DNA of 13,304 nt from Phycisphaerales bacterium. GTDB taxonomy: Bacteria > Planctomycetota > Phycisphaerae > Phycisphaerales > SM1A02. Where the stretch lies: positions 1 through 13,304 of the forward strand of contig JAQWRC010000213.1 in the NCBI GenBank assembly GCA_029243925.1, read 5' to 3'. A model generated the notes under the pieces. The model did not search any database. It had not been told where the DNA came from and saw only the letters and a program-made list of their open reading frames with translations. Within the stretch, counting starts at the first letter, position 1. Each line of letters begins with the position of its first letter. The position numbers were made by a program, and so were the translations under genes. This document shows, in pieces, positions 6,901 to 13,304 of the stretch.

Positions 6901-8226
6901 TCATTCTTCCCGGTACTCGACAATCTGTACTGGGACTGTAGAACGATCGACTACGGTAACAATTTCAACTTCTGCCCCAGAAGGTCCGCTTCTGCCTCTG
7001 GAAGTGATTGTGTAGACATTGCTTCGGGTTGTGAAGGTCTGAGCCAGCTCCACAAGTTGATCATCAGTCATGCCCGGCAGCTCCCGGAGATCCATGATGC
7101 TGGTGATGCCCTCGGCCCTGTTTCGTCGCATGCTGAGAATATTCTCTACGAGGTCCTCCTGCCCCTGATACATGTCCAGCAGGAGCGTTCGAGGGACGGT
7201 ATTGAGGTTTAATTTGCCGACTGGTTGCTGGTGAGGTTTGTTGACCGTTGTTTCATCAAAGAGGGCTGAGAGTTGCCAATCTTCAAGGGGGGCGATTGAC
7301 GAATCAGCCTCATCAGAATCTGTAAGTGGTGTATTTATAAGGGATTCCAGAGTAAAATCATCGCCTGTCGCCATGCTCATGATCATGGACGCCTGCGCAG
7401 GATCAAGCCCTGTCCGCTCGACCAGCTCCTCAGCCGTGGTGGCAGGAAAGTACAGCCGGGGGAATCCACTCACCGTGGCGCCATCAGAGAGTGATGAGGC
7501 GGTCAGATAGGCTGACCACCCTCCATCAAGCCGGTCATCTGGCTCATCATTGGGCATTGAAGCTTCGCCATCATTTTCGTTGTCATCGAGGCGATTGTTC
7601 AGGTTCCAATCTTCGCCCCGAATGTCATCGGGTTCGAGTCCGGCGATGAGTTCCATTTCTGCAATGTGCCAGAGAAAGTTGTTCCGAGGTTCATACCGGG
7701 AATCCAGCGAAAGGTAGTAGTCCTTCTCGACACCAAGATCGCGGGGGTCGTCGTCTTCATCGATCCAATCTTCGATTGCCGGAGAGACGCCCCATGACAA
7801 CGGAGAGAAGATGACAGCCAGATAGCCACGACCGTCCCCATTGACATTCAGTTTCATGTGCTCATCCATAGGACCTGGCCACAGTTTGCCATCGAGGTCG
7901 TTGTAGAAGATCGACCATTCGCCATGGTCTGTCTCGCCTTCATTGACGCCTTCCATGTCGAGATTGATCGCCAGGGCATTGTTGGGTTCAGGCTGGAGGG
8001 TGTGGTAGGCCATGACCGCAATCGTCTCTTCGACTCCGGCTCGTGCGGCCCATCTGGCTCGGATGTGGTCAAGTGTTTCGTGACCAAGCATGGATTGTCG
8101 ACCGGCAAAGACCATGAGTGAACTGACGAGCAGCGCGCAAATTGCAATCGCCCAGACGACGACGATGATCACGGATCCACTGCGATGATGATGGGTTGAT
8201 TTCTGGATGGCGGGACGAGTGATCAC
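6901..8226 (-). CDS. gspK: Type II secretion system minor pseudopilin GspK
   Basis: GspK is the large minor pseudopilin that caps the pseudopilus tip with GspI and GspJ (441 aa). A basic, His-rich leader ends at Gly17, with the prepilin peptidase site RSG|SVIIVVVWA and a hydrophobic helix at about 18-42. Glu is absent at mature position 5 (Val is there), as is normal for GspK. Residues 205-221 (EDWNLNNRLDDNENDGE) form an Asp/Asn-rich loop that fits a calcium site, and EDWIDEDDD (152-160) is another acidic loop. The C-terminal part has the GspK hallmark GKLNLNTVPRTLLL (337-350), and GITSIMDLRELPGMTDDQL follows (373-391), a helix-hairpin-helix-like region. It ends with a strand pair, VYTITSRGRSG and AEVEIVTVVDR. 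The GTG start overlaps the gspJ stop in a GTGA. The call is very secure. Confidence 0.95.
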   Translation of the reverse strand: MITRPAIQKSTHHHRSGSVIIVVVWAIAICALLVSSLMVFAGRQSMLGHETLDHIRARWAARAGVEETIAVMAYHTLQPEPNNALAINLDMEGVNEGETDHGEWSIFYNDLDGKLWPGPMDEHMKLNVNGDGRGYLAVIFSPLSWGVSPAIEDWIDEDDDPRDLGVEKDYYLSLDSRYEPRNNFLWHIAEMELIAGLEPDDIRGEDWNLNNRLDDNENDGEASMPNDEPDDRLDGGWSAYLTASSLSDGATVSGFPRLYFPATTAEELVERTGLDPAQASMIMSMATGDDFTLESLINTPLTDSDEADSSIAPLEDWQLSALFDETTVNKPHQQPVGKLNLNTVPRTLLLDMYQGQEDLVENILSMRRNRAEGITSIMDLRELPGMTDDQLVELAQTFTTRSNVYTITSRGRSGPSGAEVEIVTVVDRSTVPVQIVEYREE

Positions 8227-9119
8227 TGCTCACCCCGATTCTGAAGCAACGGGCCGGAACCACCGCTTCCCTGTGAGTTCGACGAGGATGTGTTGGATGT
8301 ACCGGTTCCAGCAGCGTCATCGAATCCGCCGCCTTCCTGTGATTCGCCGCCGCCATTGAGCAGCAGTGTGCCGTCGCCTCCCTCTCCGCCATTGAGTAGT
8401 GCGATCTGCTGTTGCAACCGGTCTTCCATGACATCATCGGGTATGGGCGATCGATCCAGAGGGACGATGGTGCGAAGTACGGCGATGGGGGCTTCGAACT
8501 CCGATTCGCCGGCGAGATGGCCGCTGGCTTGAATGGTGACGCGGATTGCGTGGGGAAGACCGTCGTAGTCAGAATCCCAGTCCTCGAGCCATTGATCGCC
8601 ATCCCAGACTTCCAGTGACATCGAGATGACGCCTTCGGCGATAGGGGTCACGACACCACCGGCACTGGGATACTGGTCCGGCAGTGCGTCGCGCCGCTGC
8701 CAAAGTACCGGGCCCCATTCATCGTTGTCGATGCGATAGGCGGTTTCATATTCAACACCCTCGCCGTTGTAGTCGATCTCACGCGAAGCGCGGAGGCGAT
8801 GATTGAAGACCAGAAGTTGGTCACGGTCCACTTCGCCCAAGGGCGTCTCCACCGCCTCGTCTCTGATGAGCAGTCGCGTATAGAACAAGTCATCTCGACG
8901 AAGTGTGGAAATGAGATCGCGTCGGAGATTCCGCAGTGCCAGGTCGGCTCGAACATGGGCGTCGAGTCGTTCATGACTGATGTTTTTGGATTGGATGATC
9001 TGCGACATTGCGATCGTCAGTGCGCCAAGCACCATCGCCGCGATGACGCCGGCAAGAATCAGTTCGACGATCGTGAATCCGCGTCGAGCGCGTGGTGGAG
9101 TCGTGCGTGCGGTCATCAT
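8223..9119 (-). CDS. gspJ: Type II secretion system minor pseudopilin GspJ
   Basis: GspJ is a minor pseudopilin of the tip complex (298 aa). The leader ends in RARRG14, with prepilin peptidase cleavage before FTIVELILAG and the conserved Glu at mature position 5. A long hydrophobic helix runs to about residue 42. The globular domain (about 50-225) includes LRNLRRDLISTLRRDDLF and AEGVISMSLEVWDGDQWLEDWDS, which resemble the GspJ beta domain and its substrate-proximal loops. Residues about 240-298 form a Gly/Ser/Asn-rich tail, with the near-repeat LLNGGEGGDG and LLLNGGGES, beyond the usual family length of about 200 aa. The ATG overlaps the gspI stop. A strong AGGAGG lies 7 bases upstream of it, so the first of two adjacent ATG codons is favoured. 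Position between gspI and gspK supports the call. Confidence 0.93.
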   Translation of the reverse strand: MMTARTTPPRARRGFTIVELILAGVIAAMVLGALTIAMSQIIQSKNISHERLDAHVRADLALRNLRRDLISTLRRDDLFYTRLLIRDEAVETPLGEVDRDQLLVFNHRLRASREIDYNGEGVEYETAYRIDNDEWGPVLWQRRDALPDQYPSAGGVVTPIAEGVISMSLEVWDGDQWLEDWDSDYDGLPHAIRVTIQASGHLAGESEFEAPIAVLRTIVPLDRSPIPDDVMEDRLQQQIALLNGGEGGDGTLLLNGGGESQEGGGFDDAAGTGTSNTSSSNSQGSGGSGPLLQNRGEQ

Positions 9120-9580
9120 CCGCCGTCCTCCTCGTCATCGTAGTATCGAGATTCTCGATCCAGTGGCTCCAGCGGCTCGCGTGGGAGTACTTCTTCCTCT
9201 TCTCCTTGCCGCATGGCAATGCGGGTATTGACGGTCAATGACGTTGGTCCGCTGCGTGCATTCCACAAGATCGTCGCATCGACGATGTAGGGTTCCCAGT
9301 CGCCGATGTGCTGGATATTGACTTCCCAGCTGTAGTCCTCGAATGGGGGATCGAACCGGCCTGAGCCAGGGTGTGCGTTGGAGTAGTCAACAGGTCCCTC
9401 GACGAGAATCAGGCTCAGCAGTTCATCCGCGAGCCATGAAGCGGTCATTCGATGTTCGCCTTCTATCTGCCGGGCAAGTGACTGGGTGCTCAGGGAGACG
9501 ATGATCGTCAGCCCCAGCGCAAGCACGATGGCAGCGAGAATCACATCAAGAAGAATGACGCCGTGTCTTCTGTGTCTCAT
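9116..9580 (-). CDS. gspI: Type II secretion system minor pseudopilin GspI
   Basis: GspI is a small minor pseudopilin that starts the tip complex with GspJ and GspK (154 aa; the family is usually near 120-130). The leader MRHRRHG is followed by VILLDVILAAIVLALGL, a prepilin helix. The residue at mature position 5 is Asp12, not the Glu found in nearly all pilins apart from GspK; the codon is GAT. The globular part (about 45-122) contains WLADELLSLI, YSWEVNIQHIGDWEPYIVDATILW and LTVNTRIAM, in keeping with a GspI beta sheet. A Glu/Asp-rich tail (about 124-154) follows. The gene begins directly after the gspH stop, with AGGAGG 8 bases upstream. Gene order H-I-J-K and size support the call. Confidence 0.9.
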   Translation of the reverse strand: MRHRRHGVILLDVILAAIVLALGLTIIVSLSTQSLARQIEGEHRMTASWLADELLSLILVEGPVDYSNAHPGSGRFDPPFEDYSWEVNIQHIGDWEPYIVDATILWNARSGPTSLTVNTRIAMRQGEEEEVLPREPLEPLDRESRYYDDEEDGG

Positions 9581-10165
9581 TCACCACTCCTCCTGCCATC
9601 GTCCGGTCGTGTCAAGATCCTCGGGTTCACGAACCGGGACTGCATCACGTCCTTCTTCGATGCGTCGCGGGGACATTGAGGTCGGGCTCAGGTTCAGACT
9701 GACGGAGCGGTCCTCGTGGTGCAGGACGAGTTCGATGACGGGACGATCTTCGCCTGGCATTGCGGACAGAGGCCATTCCGTGAGGTCAGCGATATCGCCG
9801 TCGATGAAGACCTCGATATCGCGTGTCGACATGAAGTCGGGCAGTCGTACCTCTCGAACGGTCGGATCGGGCTGCCAGAGATCCATATTCTCAGCTCGCC
9901 CGCTCGGCTCGCGTCGAAGCAGCCGCAGGGAGTTTCGATCTTCGTCGATGAGGAGCCCTACTGGTTGTCGAGCATGCTCGCTGCGAAGTGCGAACATCAT
10001 CATGAGATCGCCGGTCTGTTCAACGACCGTATCGAAGTTCCGACCTTCCATGCTGGTCAGTCGGACGGCCAGAACGGACAGCAGCATTGCCAGCACAGTG
10101 CACACCACGATGATTTCCACCAGGGTGAATCCGCGACGATGTCCAGTTCTGGAAGAGGTACGCAC
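9581..10165 (-). CDS. gspH: Type II secretion system minor pseudopilin GspH
   Basis: GspH is the minor pseudopilin thought to join the GspIJK tip to the GspG shaft (194 aa). The leader ends in GHRRG12, and the prepilin site is followed by FTLVEIIVVCTVLAMLLSVL with Glu17 at mature position 5. The domain after it has LMMMFALRSEHARQPVGLLI (about 54-73). That matches the GspH/FimT family pattern, a helix with an Arg-x-x-A turn before a strand, and supports GspH over another pseudopilin. The last 35 residues or so are charged and look disordered. The start is a GTG 10 bases after the gspG stop. An ATG right after that stop is out of frame. Sequence conservation beyond the N-terminus is modest, so context adds weight. 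Confidence 0.88.
   Translation of the reverse strand: MRTSSRTGHRRGFTLVEIIVVCTVLAMLLSVLAVRLTSMEGRNFDTVVEQTGDLMMMFALRSEHARQPVGLLIDEDRNSLRLLRREPSGRAENMDLWQPDPTVREVRLPDFMSTRDIEVFIDGDIADLTEWPLSAMPGEDRPVIELVLHHEDRSVSLNLSPTSMSPRRIEEGRDAVPVREPEDLDTTGRWQEEW
9589..9594 (-). promoter_or_regulatory. Shine-Dalgarno AGGAGG of gspI
   Basis: AGGAGG on the minus strand lies 8 bases before the gspI ATG and inside the last gspH codons. It supports translational coupling of gspI to gspH. A matching AGGAGG stands 7 bases before the gspJ ATG (9127-9132). Confidence 0.8.
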
Positions 10166-10175
10166 AGGAATCCAT

Positions 10176-10631
10176 TCAGTTGGTCACGTCGGCATTGGCA
10201 GCTTCACCGCCTGGCTGGCCATCCTCGCCGTATGAAAGGATGTCCCACGTCAGATTGACTTCACCCGGGTAGCGCAGCACGTACGCGTTGCCCCACGGAT
10301 CGTTGAGGTTGTCGAGGTTGTCGACGTACGGGCCGTTTGGTCCACCGCCGTCATCTGGCCTGAGCGTCAAGACATCGAAATCGAAGTCGCCGGGGGGTGC
10401 GGAGAGCCCCTGATCGATGAGGTAATTCTGCATGGCGGCATTCAGTCGTGCAGCTCCCGTCTTGGCGAGGCTGCTCTTGGCGGCGCCGAATCGCTGCAGC
10501 AGCGTCGTGGCGACCACGGTCACGAGGATGGCCATGATGGTGACCATCACGATGACTTCGATCAGCGTGAAGGCTCGCCGAGCATGTCGAACATGTCGAC
10601 GGTGGCGTGCGTTTGAGTGTGGCATTGGCAT
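10176..10631 (-). CDS. gspG: Type II secretion system major pseudopilin GspG
   Basis: GspG is the main subunit of the pseudopilus that pushes substrates through the secretin (151 aa from the chosen start; the family is near 145). The basic leader ends in HARRA20. Mature FTLIEVIVMVTIMAIL follows, with Glu25 at position 5. The residue before the cut is Ala, not the usual Gly. The C-terminal half has the GspG hallmarks: NGPYVDNLDNLNDPWGNAYV (99-118), then YGEDGQPGGEAANADVTN (134-151), whose Asp and Glu residues match the conserved calcium-binding loop. The frame is open much further upstream, into gspF. The ATG at 10631 was chosen because AAAGGA sits 9 bases before it and the resulting leader length is normal. 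An in-frame ATG at 10673 is the main alternative, and one two codons later (10625) is also possible. Confidence 0.95.
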   Translation of the reverse strand: MPMPHSNARHRRHVRHARRAFTLIEVIVMVTIMAILVTVVATTLLQRFGAAKSSLAKTGAARLNAAMQNYLIDQGLSAPPGDFDFDVLTLRPDDGGGPNGPYVDNLDNLNDPWGNAYVLRYPGEVNLTWDILSYGEDGQPGGEAANADVTN

Positions 10632-10640
10632 TGCATTTGG

Positions 10641-10646
10641 TCCTTT
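10641..10646 (-). promoter_or_regulatory. Shine-Dalgarno AAAGGA that sets the gspG start
   Basis: AAAGGA on the minus strand lies 9 bases before the ATG at 10631 in the short gspF-gspG gap. It favours this start over the longer upstream open frame, which would run into gspF. Confidence 0.65.
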
Positions 10647-10680
10647 GCGTCGTTGAGTGCGGGGTTGAATCATCAATGGT

Positions 10681-11946
10681 TCACTGGAGGAAGGACTGCA
10701 TTTCAAGCAGTGGCAGCAGGATTGCGGCGAGTACGAAGCCTGCGACGCAGGCCATGATGACGATGAGTACGGGGGGGAGTGCCTTGGTGACAAGTTTAAT
10801 CGTGGTATTGACCTGACGATCGAAGGCGGTGGCGGCGTGCAGTAGCATCTGCTCAAGCCGTCCGGAGCGTTCGCCGAGGTTCACAACCTGTACAAGCAGT
10901 GGAGGGAAGAGCCCGGAACGTTCCAGTGGATCGGCCAGTGGCTTGCCTTCCGTCACTTGGATTTCAACTTGATCGATGGCTTCCATCATCGCCTGGTTTC
11001 CAAGCGTGTCGCGGGTGATGCGCAGTGATTCGAGTATCGGAAGGCCTGCGGCGGTGAGTGTGCCGAGGGTTCTGGTGAAGCGGGCGACGGCGACATCGCG
11101 GCCAAGGCGGCCCAGCAGCGGCACACGCAACTTGAATCGATCGAAGCGGAGGCGATTGAGCGGGACAGCGATCCAGTTGCGCCACGCATACCAGATCAGT
11201 GCGACTGAAATGAGGCAGATCCACCACCAGCTTCCGATGAAGTGTGCCAGGCCAAGCACGATCTGCGTTGGCAGAGGAAGAGAGGCCTCGCCGCCACCGG
11301 CGGCAATGATGGGCTCCATGACTCGTGGGATGACCACGGTCACGAGAATGACCACACTGGCAACGATCAGCAGGGCGACGAGGAAGGGATAGAAGAGGGC
11401 TCCCATCACTTCACGACGGAGCTCAATGCCTCGGTCGAGAAGTTCCGCAAGTTGGTGCAGGATTTCCGGGGTACGTCCTGATGCTTCCGCGGCTCTGAGC
11501 ATGCCGATGACGAGGTCGTCAAATGGTGCGCCGTAGTCGATCGCCGCCTTGTAGAGCGGTTCACCCGCTTCGACTCGACTGATGAGATGGTCGAGCACTG
11601 CAGGCGCCCCCTTGCCGGAGGCTTGTTTGCGGATGGTTTTCAGTGATTGCATCAACGGCAAACCGGCTTCAAGTGCCGTTGCCAGTTCACGTACCAGTGT
11701 GGCCATCTCCGTTCGTGACATTGAAGGTCGGCCAAAGCGCCGTCGACTGGAATCTTGTTCACGTGACCGGGTGGGCGTAGATGGTGCAGCGGCATCAGAC
11801 GTACTGTCATTGACGCTGCTGATGTTCGTTGCTGTTTCGCCTCGGCCAAGCAGTTGGCGGACGGCATCTGCACGGTTCTGGGCCGTAATCAGTCCGCTTT
11901 GTCGCATGCCATCGGAAGTGAGGCTCTGGTACTGAAAGGTCGGCAT
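10681..11946 (-). CDS. gspF: Type II secretion system inner-membrane platform protein GspF
   Basis: GspF is the polytopic core of the assembly platform, thought to be turned or moved by GspE during pseudopilus growth (421 aa; the family is near 400). The start MPTFQYQSLTSDGMRQSGLI is the classic GspF N-terminus, so the ATG 4 bases after the gspE stop was chosen over in-frame ATG codons inside gspE (11967 and 12012). A Ser/Arg-rich variable insert lies at about 45-75. Two T2SSF domains follow, at about 77-206 (LVRELATALEAGLPLMQSLK, then LHQLAELLDRG) and 284-407 (FTRTLGTLTAAGLPILESL, then VNLGERSGRLEQML). Membrane segments are at about 183-206, 238-256 and 392-414. The repeated helical domains and three membrane helices are typical. 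The gene sits directly after gspE, as in most T2SS operons. Confidence 0.96.
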   Translation of the reverse strand: MPTFQYQSLTSDGMRQSGLITAQNRADAVRQLLGRGETATNISSVNDSTSDAAAPSTPTRSREQDSSRRRFGRPSMSRTEMATLVRELATALEAGLPLMQSLKTIRKQASGKGAPAVLDHLISRVEAGEPLYKAAIDYGAPFDDLVIGMLRAAEASGRTPEILHQLAELLDRGIELRREVMGALFYPFLVALLIVASVVILVTVVIPRVMEPIIAAGGGEASLPLPTQIVLGLAHFIGSWWWICLISVALIWYAWRNWIAVPLNRLRFDRFKLRVPLLGRLGRDVAVARFTRTLGTLTAAGLPILESLRITRDTLGNQAMMEAIDQVEIQVTEGKPLADPLERSGLFPPLLVQVVNLGERSGRLEQMLLHAATAFDRQVNTTIKLVTKALPPVLIVIMACVAGFVLAAILLPLLEMQSFLQ

Positions 11947-11950
11947 CAGT

Positions 11951-13304
11951 TCAACCGTCCATTTCATCCGCGTCCTGCGTTGCACGGAGGACTTCGGCAA
12001 TGGTTGTTTCACCTTCGGCAGCTCGGATCAATCCATCCTGCCGCATGGTGTGAAAGTCGGTGGCGACTTCTCGAAGTTCGTTGGCGCCAGCACCGCTGGA
12101 GATGGCTGATCTGACCGCGCCATTCATTTTCAGCAGTTCGAAGTATCCGATTCGGCCCAGGTAGCCGGTGTCATTGCATTTTTCACATCCGGCGCCATGC
12201 CACACCTTGCCTCCGAATCGTTCTCGTTCATCACTGCGAAGTCGCTGTGCTTCCTCATCCGTCATGTCGCTCTGCTGTCGGCAGTGGGGGCAGATTCGAC
12301 GCCCAAGTCGTTGCGCCAGCAGTCCCTCGAGAACTGAAGCGACGAGGAATGGCTCTGCGCCCATGTCAACGAGACGTCCAACACTGCTGAGCGCATCATT
12401 GGTATGCAGCGTGGAGAAGATGAGGTGACCGGTAAGTGCGGATCGGATGGCGATGTCGGCAGTTTCGCCATCGCGGACTTCGCCGACGAAGACGACATCG
12501 GGGTCCTGTCGAAGAATGGAGCGGAGGCCGCTGGCAAAGGTCAGGCCGCGTTTTGGATTGACCGGTATCTGGTTGATGCCGCCGAGTTCGTACTCAACCG
12601 GATCTTCGATGGTGATGATCTTCTTGTGCGGGTCATACAGCCTGGTGAGCGCGGCATAGAGCGTCGTCGTCTTGCCTGAGCCCGTCGGGCCAGTAACAAG
12701 CACCATGCCATGGGGCTTCTGAATGAGTCCATCCATCGTGTCGACCAGTTCGTCACGCATGCCCAGTGTGGCCAGATCCAGATTCAGCGATGTCTTGTCG
12801 AGAATACGCATGACGACGGATTCGCCGTACAGCGTCGGCACAGTTGAAACGCGGATGTCGACTTTTCGCCCTTCAAAGCGGAGGGCGATCTTGCCATCCT
12901 GCGGCACGTACCGTTCCGCGATGTTCATGCCAGACATGATCTTGATTCGACCGATCAAGGCAGGCTGCAGATGCTTCGGCGGCGGCTTCTGCGTGTGCAG
13001 CATGCCATCGATGCGATAGCGCACAGTAAGTTCGTTTTCAAATGGCTCGATGTGCACGTCCGATGTGCGGCTCTGGATGGCTTCAAGCAGGATCAAGTTC
13101 ACCAGATTGATCAGCGTTGGTTCTTCGGCCATCCGGTGGATGTCATCCGCCTCGATGGCTTCGAGATTGTGTTCGAGATCATCGTCAAGATCATCGCCGC
13201 TGCCTGCGAGGGCATCGGCCATCTTCGAGGCGGTGGTTCCATAGTGTTCCCGCATCAGTTCGGAGAAGTGCTTCTTCTCCTTGCCTTCGCGAGTGACTGG
13301 TCGG
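11951..13304 (-). CDS. gspE: Type II secretion system ATPase GspE (5' end beyond the window)
   Basis: GspE is the hexameric cytoplasmic ATPase that powers pseudopilus assembly. The frame is open to the right edge, with 16 further codons before the first visible Met at 13255, so the N-terminal GspL-binding part is missing and about 450 residues are seen. In numbering from that Met: SDVHIEPFENELTVRYRIDG (65-84) is the N2 domain; Walker A is GPTGSGKT (189-196); the Asp box is IITIEDPVEYE (213-223); Walker B is DPDVVFVGEVRD with Glu259; the His box is LTGHLIFSTLHTNDA (274-288). Two Cys pairs (322/325 and 357/360) form the zinc site that marks GspE/PilB ATPases. All key residues are present. PilB of type IV pili is similar, but the gsp gene neighbourhood settles the call. 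Confidence 0.96.
   Translation of the reverse strand, partial: RPVTREGKEKKHFSELMREHYGTTASKMADALAGSGDDLDDDLEHNLEAIEADDIHRMAEEPTLINLVNLILLEAIQSRTSDVHIEPFENELTVRYRIDGMLHTQKPPPKHLQPALIGRIKIMSGMNIAERYVPQDGKIALRFEGRKVDIRVSTVPTLYGESVVMRILDKTSLNLDLATLGMRDELVDTMDGLIQKPHGMVLVTGPTGSGKTTTLYAALTRLYDPHKKIITIEDPVEYELGGINQIPVNPKRGLTFASGLRSILRQDPDVVFVGEVRDGETADIAIRSALTGHLIFSTLHTNDALSSVGRLVDMGAEPFLVASVLEGLLAQRLGRRICPHCRQQSDMTDEEAQRLRSDERERFGGKVWHGAGCEKCNDTGYLGRIGYFELLKMNGAVRSAISSGAGANELREVATDFHTMRQDGLIRAAEGETTIAEVLRATQDADEMDG

Noticed and set aside
10632..10856. N-terminal extension of GspG to 226 residues
   Set aside because: The extra frame overlaps gspF, is rich in Ser/Pro/Cys unlike a pilin leader, and a Shine-Dalgarno points to the ATG at 10631.
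11947..12012. Upstream starts for GspF inside the gspE 3' end
   Set aside because: The family N-terminus MPTFQYQSL begins at 11946. The upstream residues come from overlapping gspE sequence.
11951..13304. PilB/PilT type IV pilus ATPase instead of GspE
   Set aside because: Motifs alone are shared, but it is followed by gspF-G-H-I-J-K-L-M-D, with GspG and GspK hallmarks that fit a T2SS.

Overview
The window is almost entirely one minus-strand operon, read from right to left, that encodes a type II secretion system (T2SS, general secretion pathway). In transcription order it runs: gspE (5' end cut by the right edge), gspF, gspG, gspH, gspI, gspJ, gspK, gspL, gspM, a GspC-like linker protein, gspD, and a lipoprotein gene cut by the left edge. 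Coding density is very high. Four neighbouring pairs overlap by an ATGA or GTGA (I/J, J/K, L/M and gspD/lipoprotein), H/I abut, and the GspC-like gene most simply also starts by ATGA overlap with gspM. The longest gaps are about 85-87 bases, upstream of gspD and upstream of the preferred gspL start. No tRNA, rRNA, CRISPR array, insertion sequence or integrase was seen.

The parts form one machine. GspE is the cytoplasmic ATPase. GspF, GspL, GspM and the GspC-like protein make the inner-membrane platform. GspG is the major pseudopilin, with GspH, I, J and K as the minor tip pseudopilins. GspD is the outer-membrane secretin. The prepilin peptidase (GspO/PilD) and a recognisable pilotin (GspS) are not in the window. 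The terminal lipoprotein, coupled to gspD, is the least explained gene.

The organism is probably a member of the Planctomycetota, perhaps of the Phycisphaerae. This is an inference from protein style: the GspG cleavage site RRA|FTLIE with alanine at -1, the GspK segment GEDWNLNNRLDDNENDGE, a GspL built as a PilM+PilN-like fusion, and long low-complexity Ser/Gly/Thr/Asn tracts added to several Gsp proteins. The base composition is moderately GC-rich and even across the window, and nothing suggests recent transfer.

I did not find a clearly new biological system. Best candidates for a second look are the gspD-coupled lipoprotein, the GspC-like protein with a TonB-like proline linker and a long acidic tail, a perfect 22-base palindrome at the gspK/gspL junction, an aspartate in place of Glu5 in GspI, and the large low-complexity additions in GspD and GspL.
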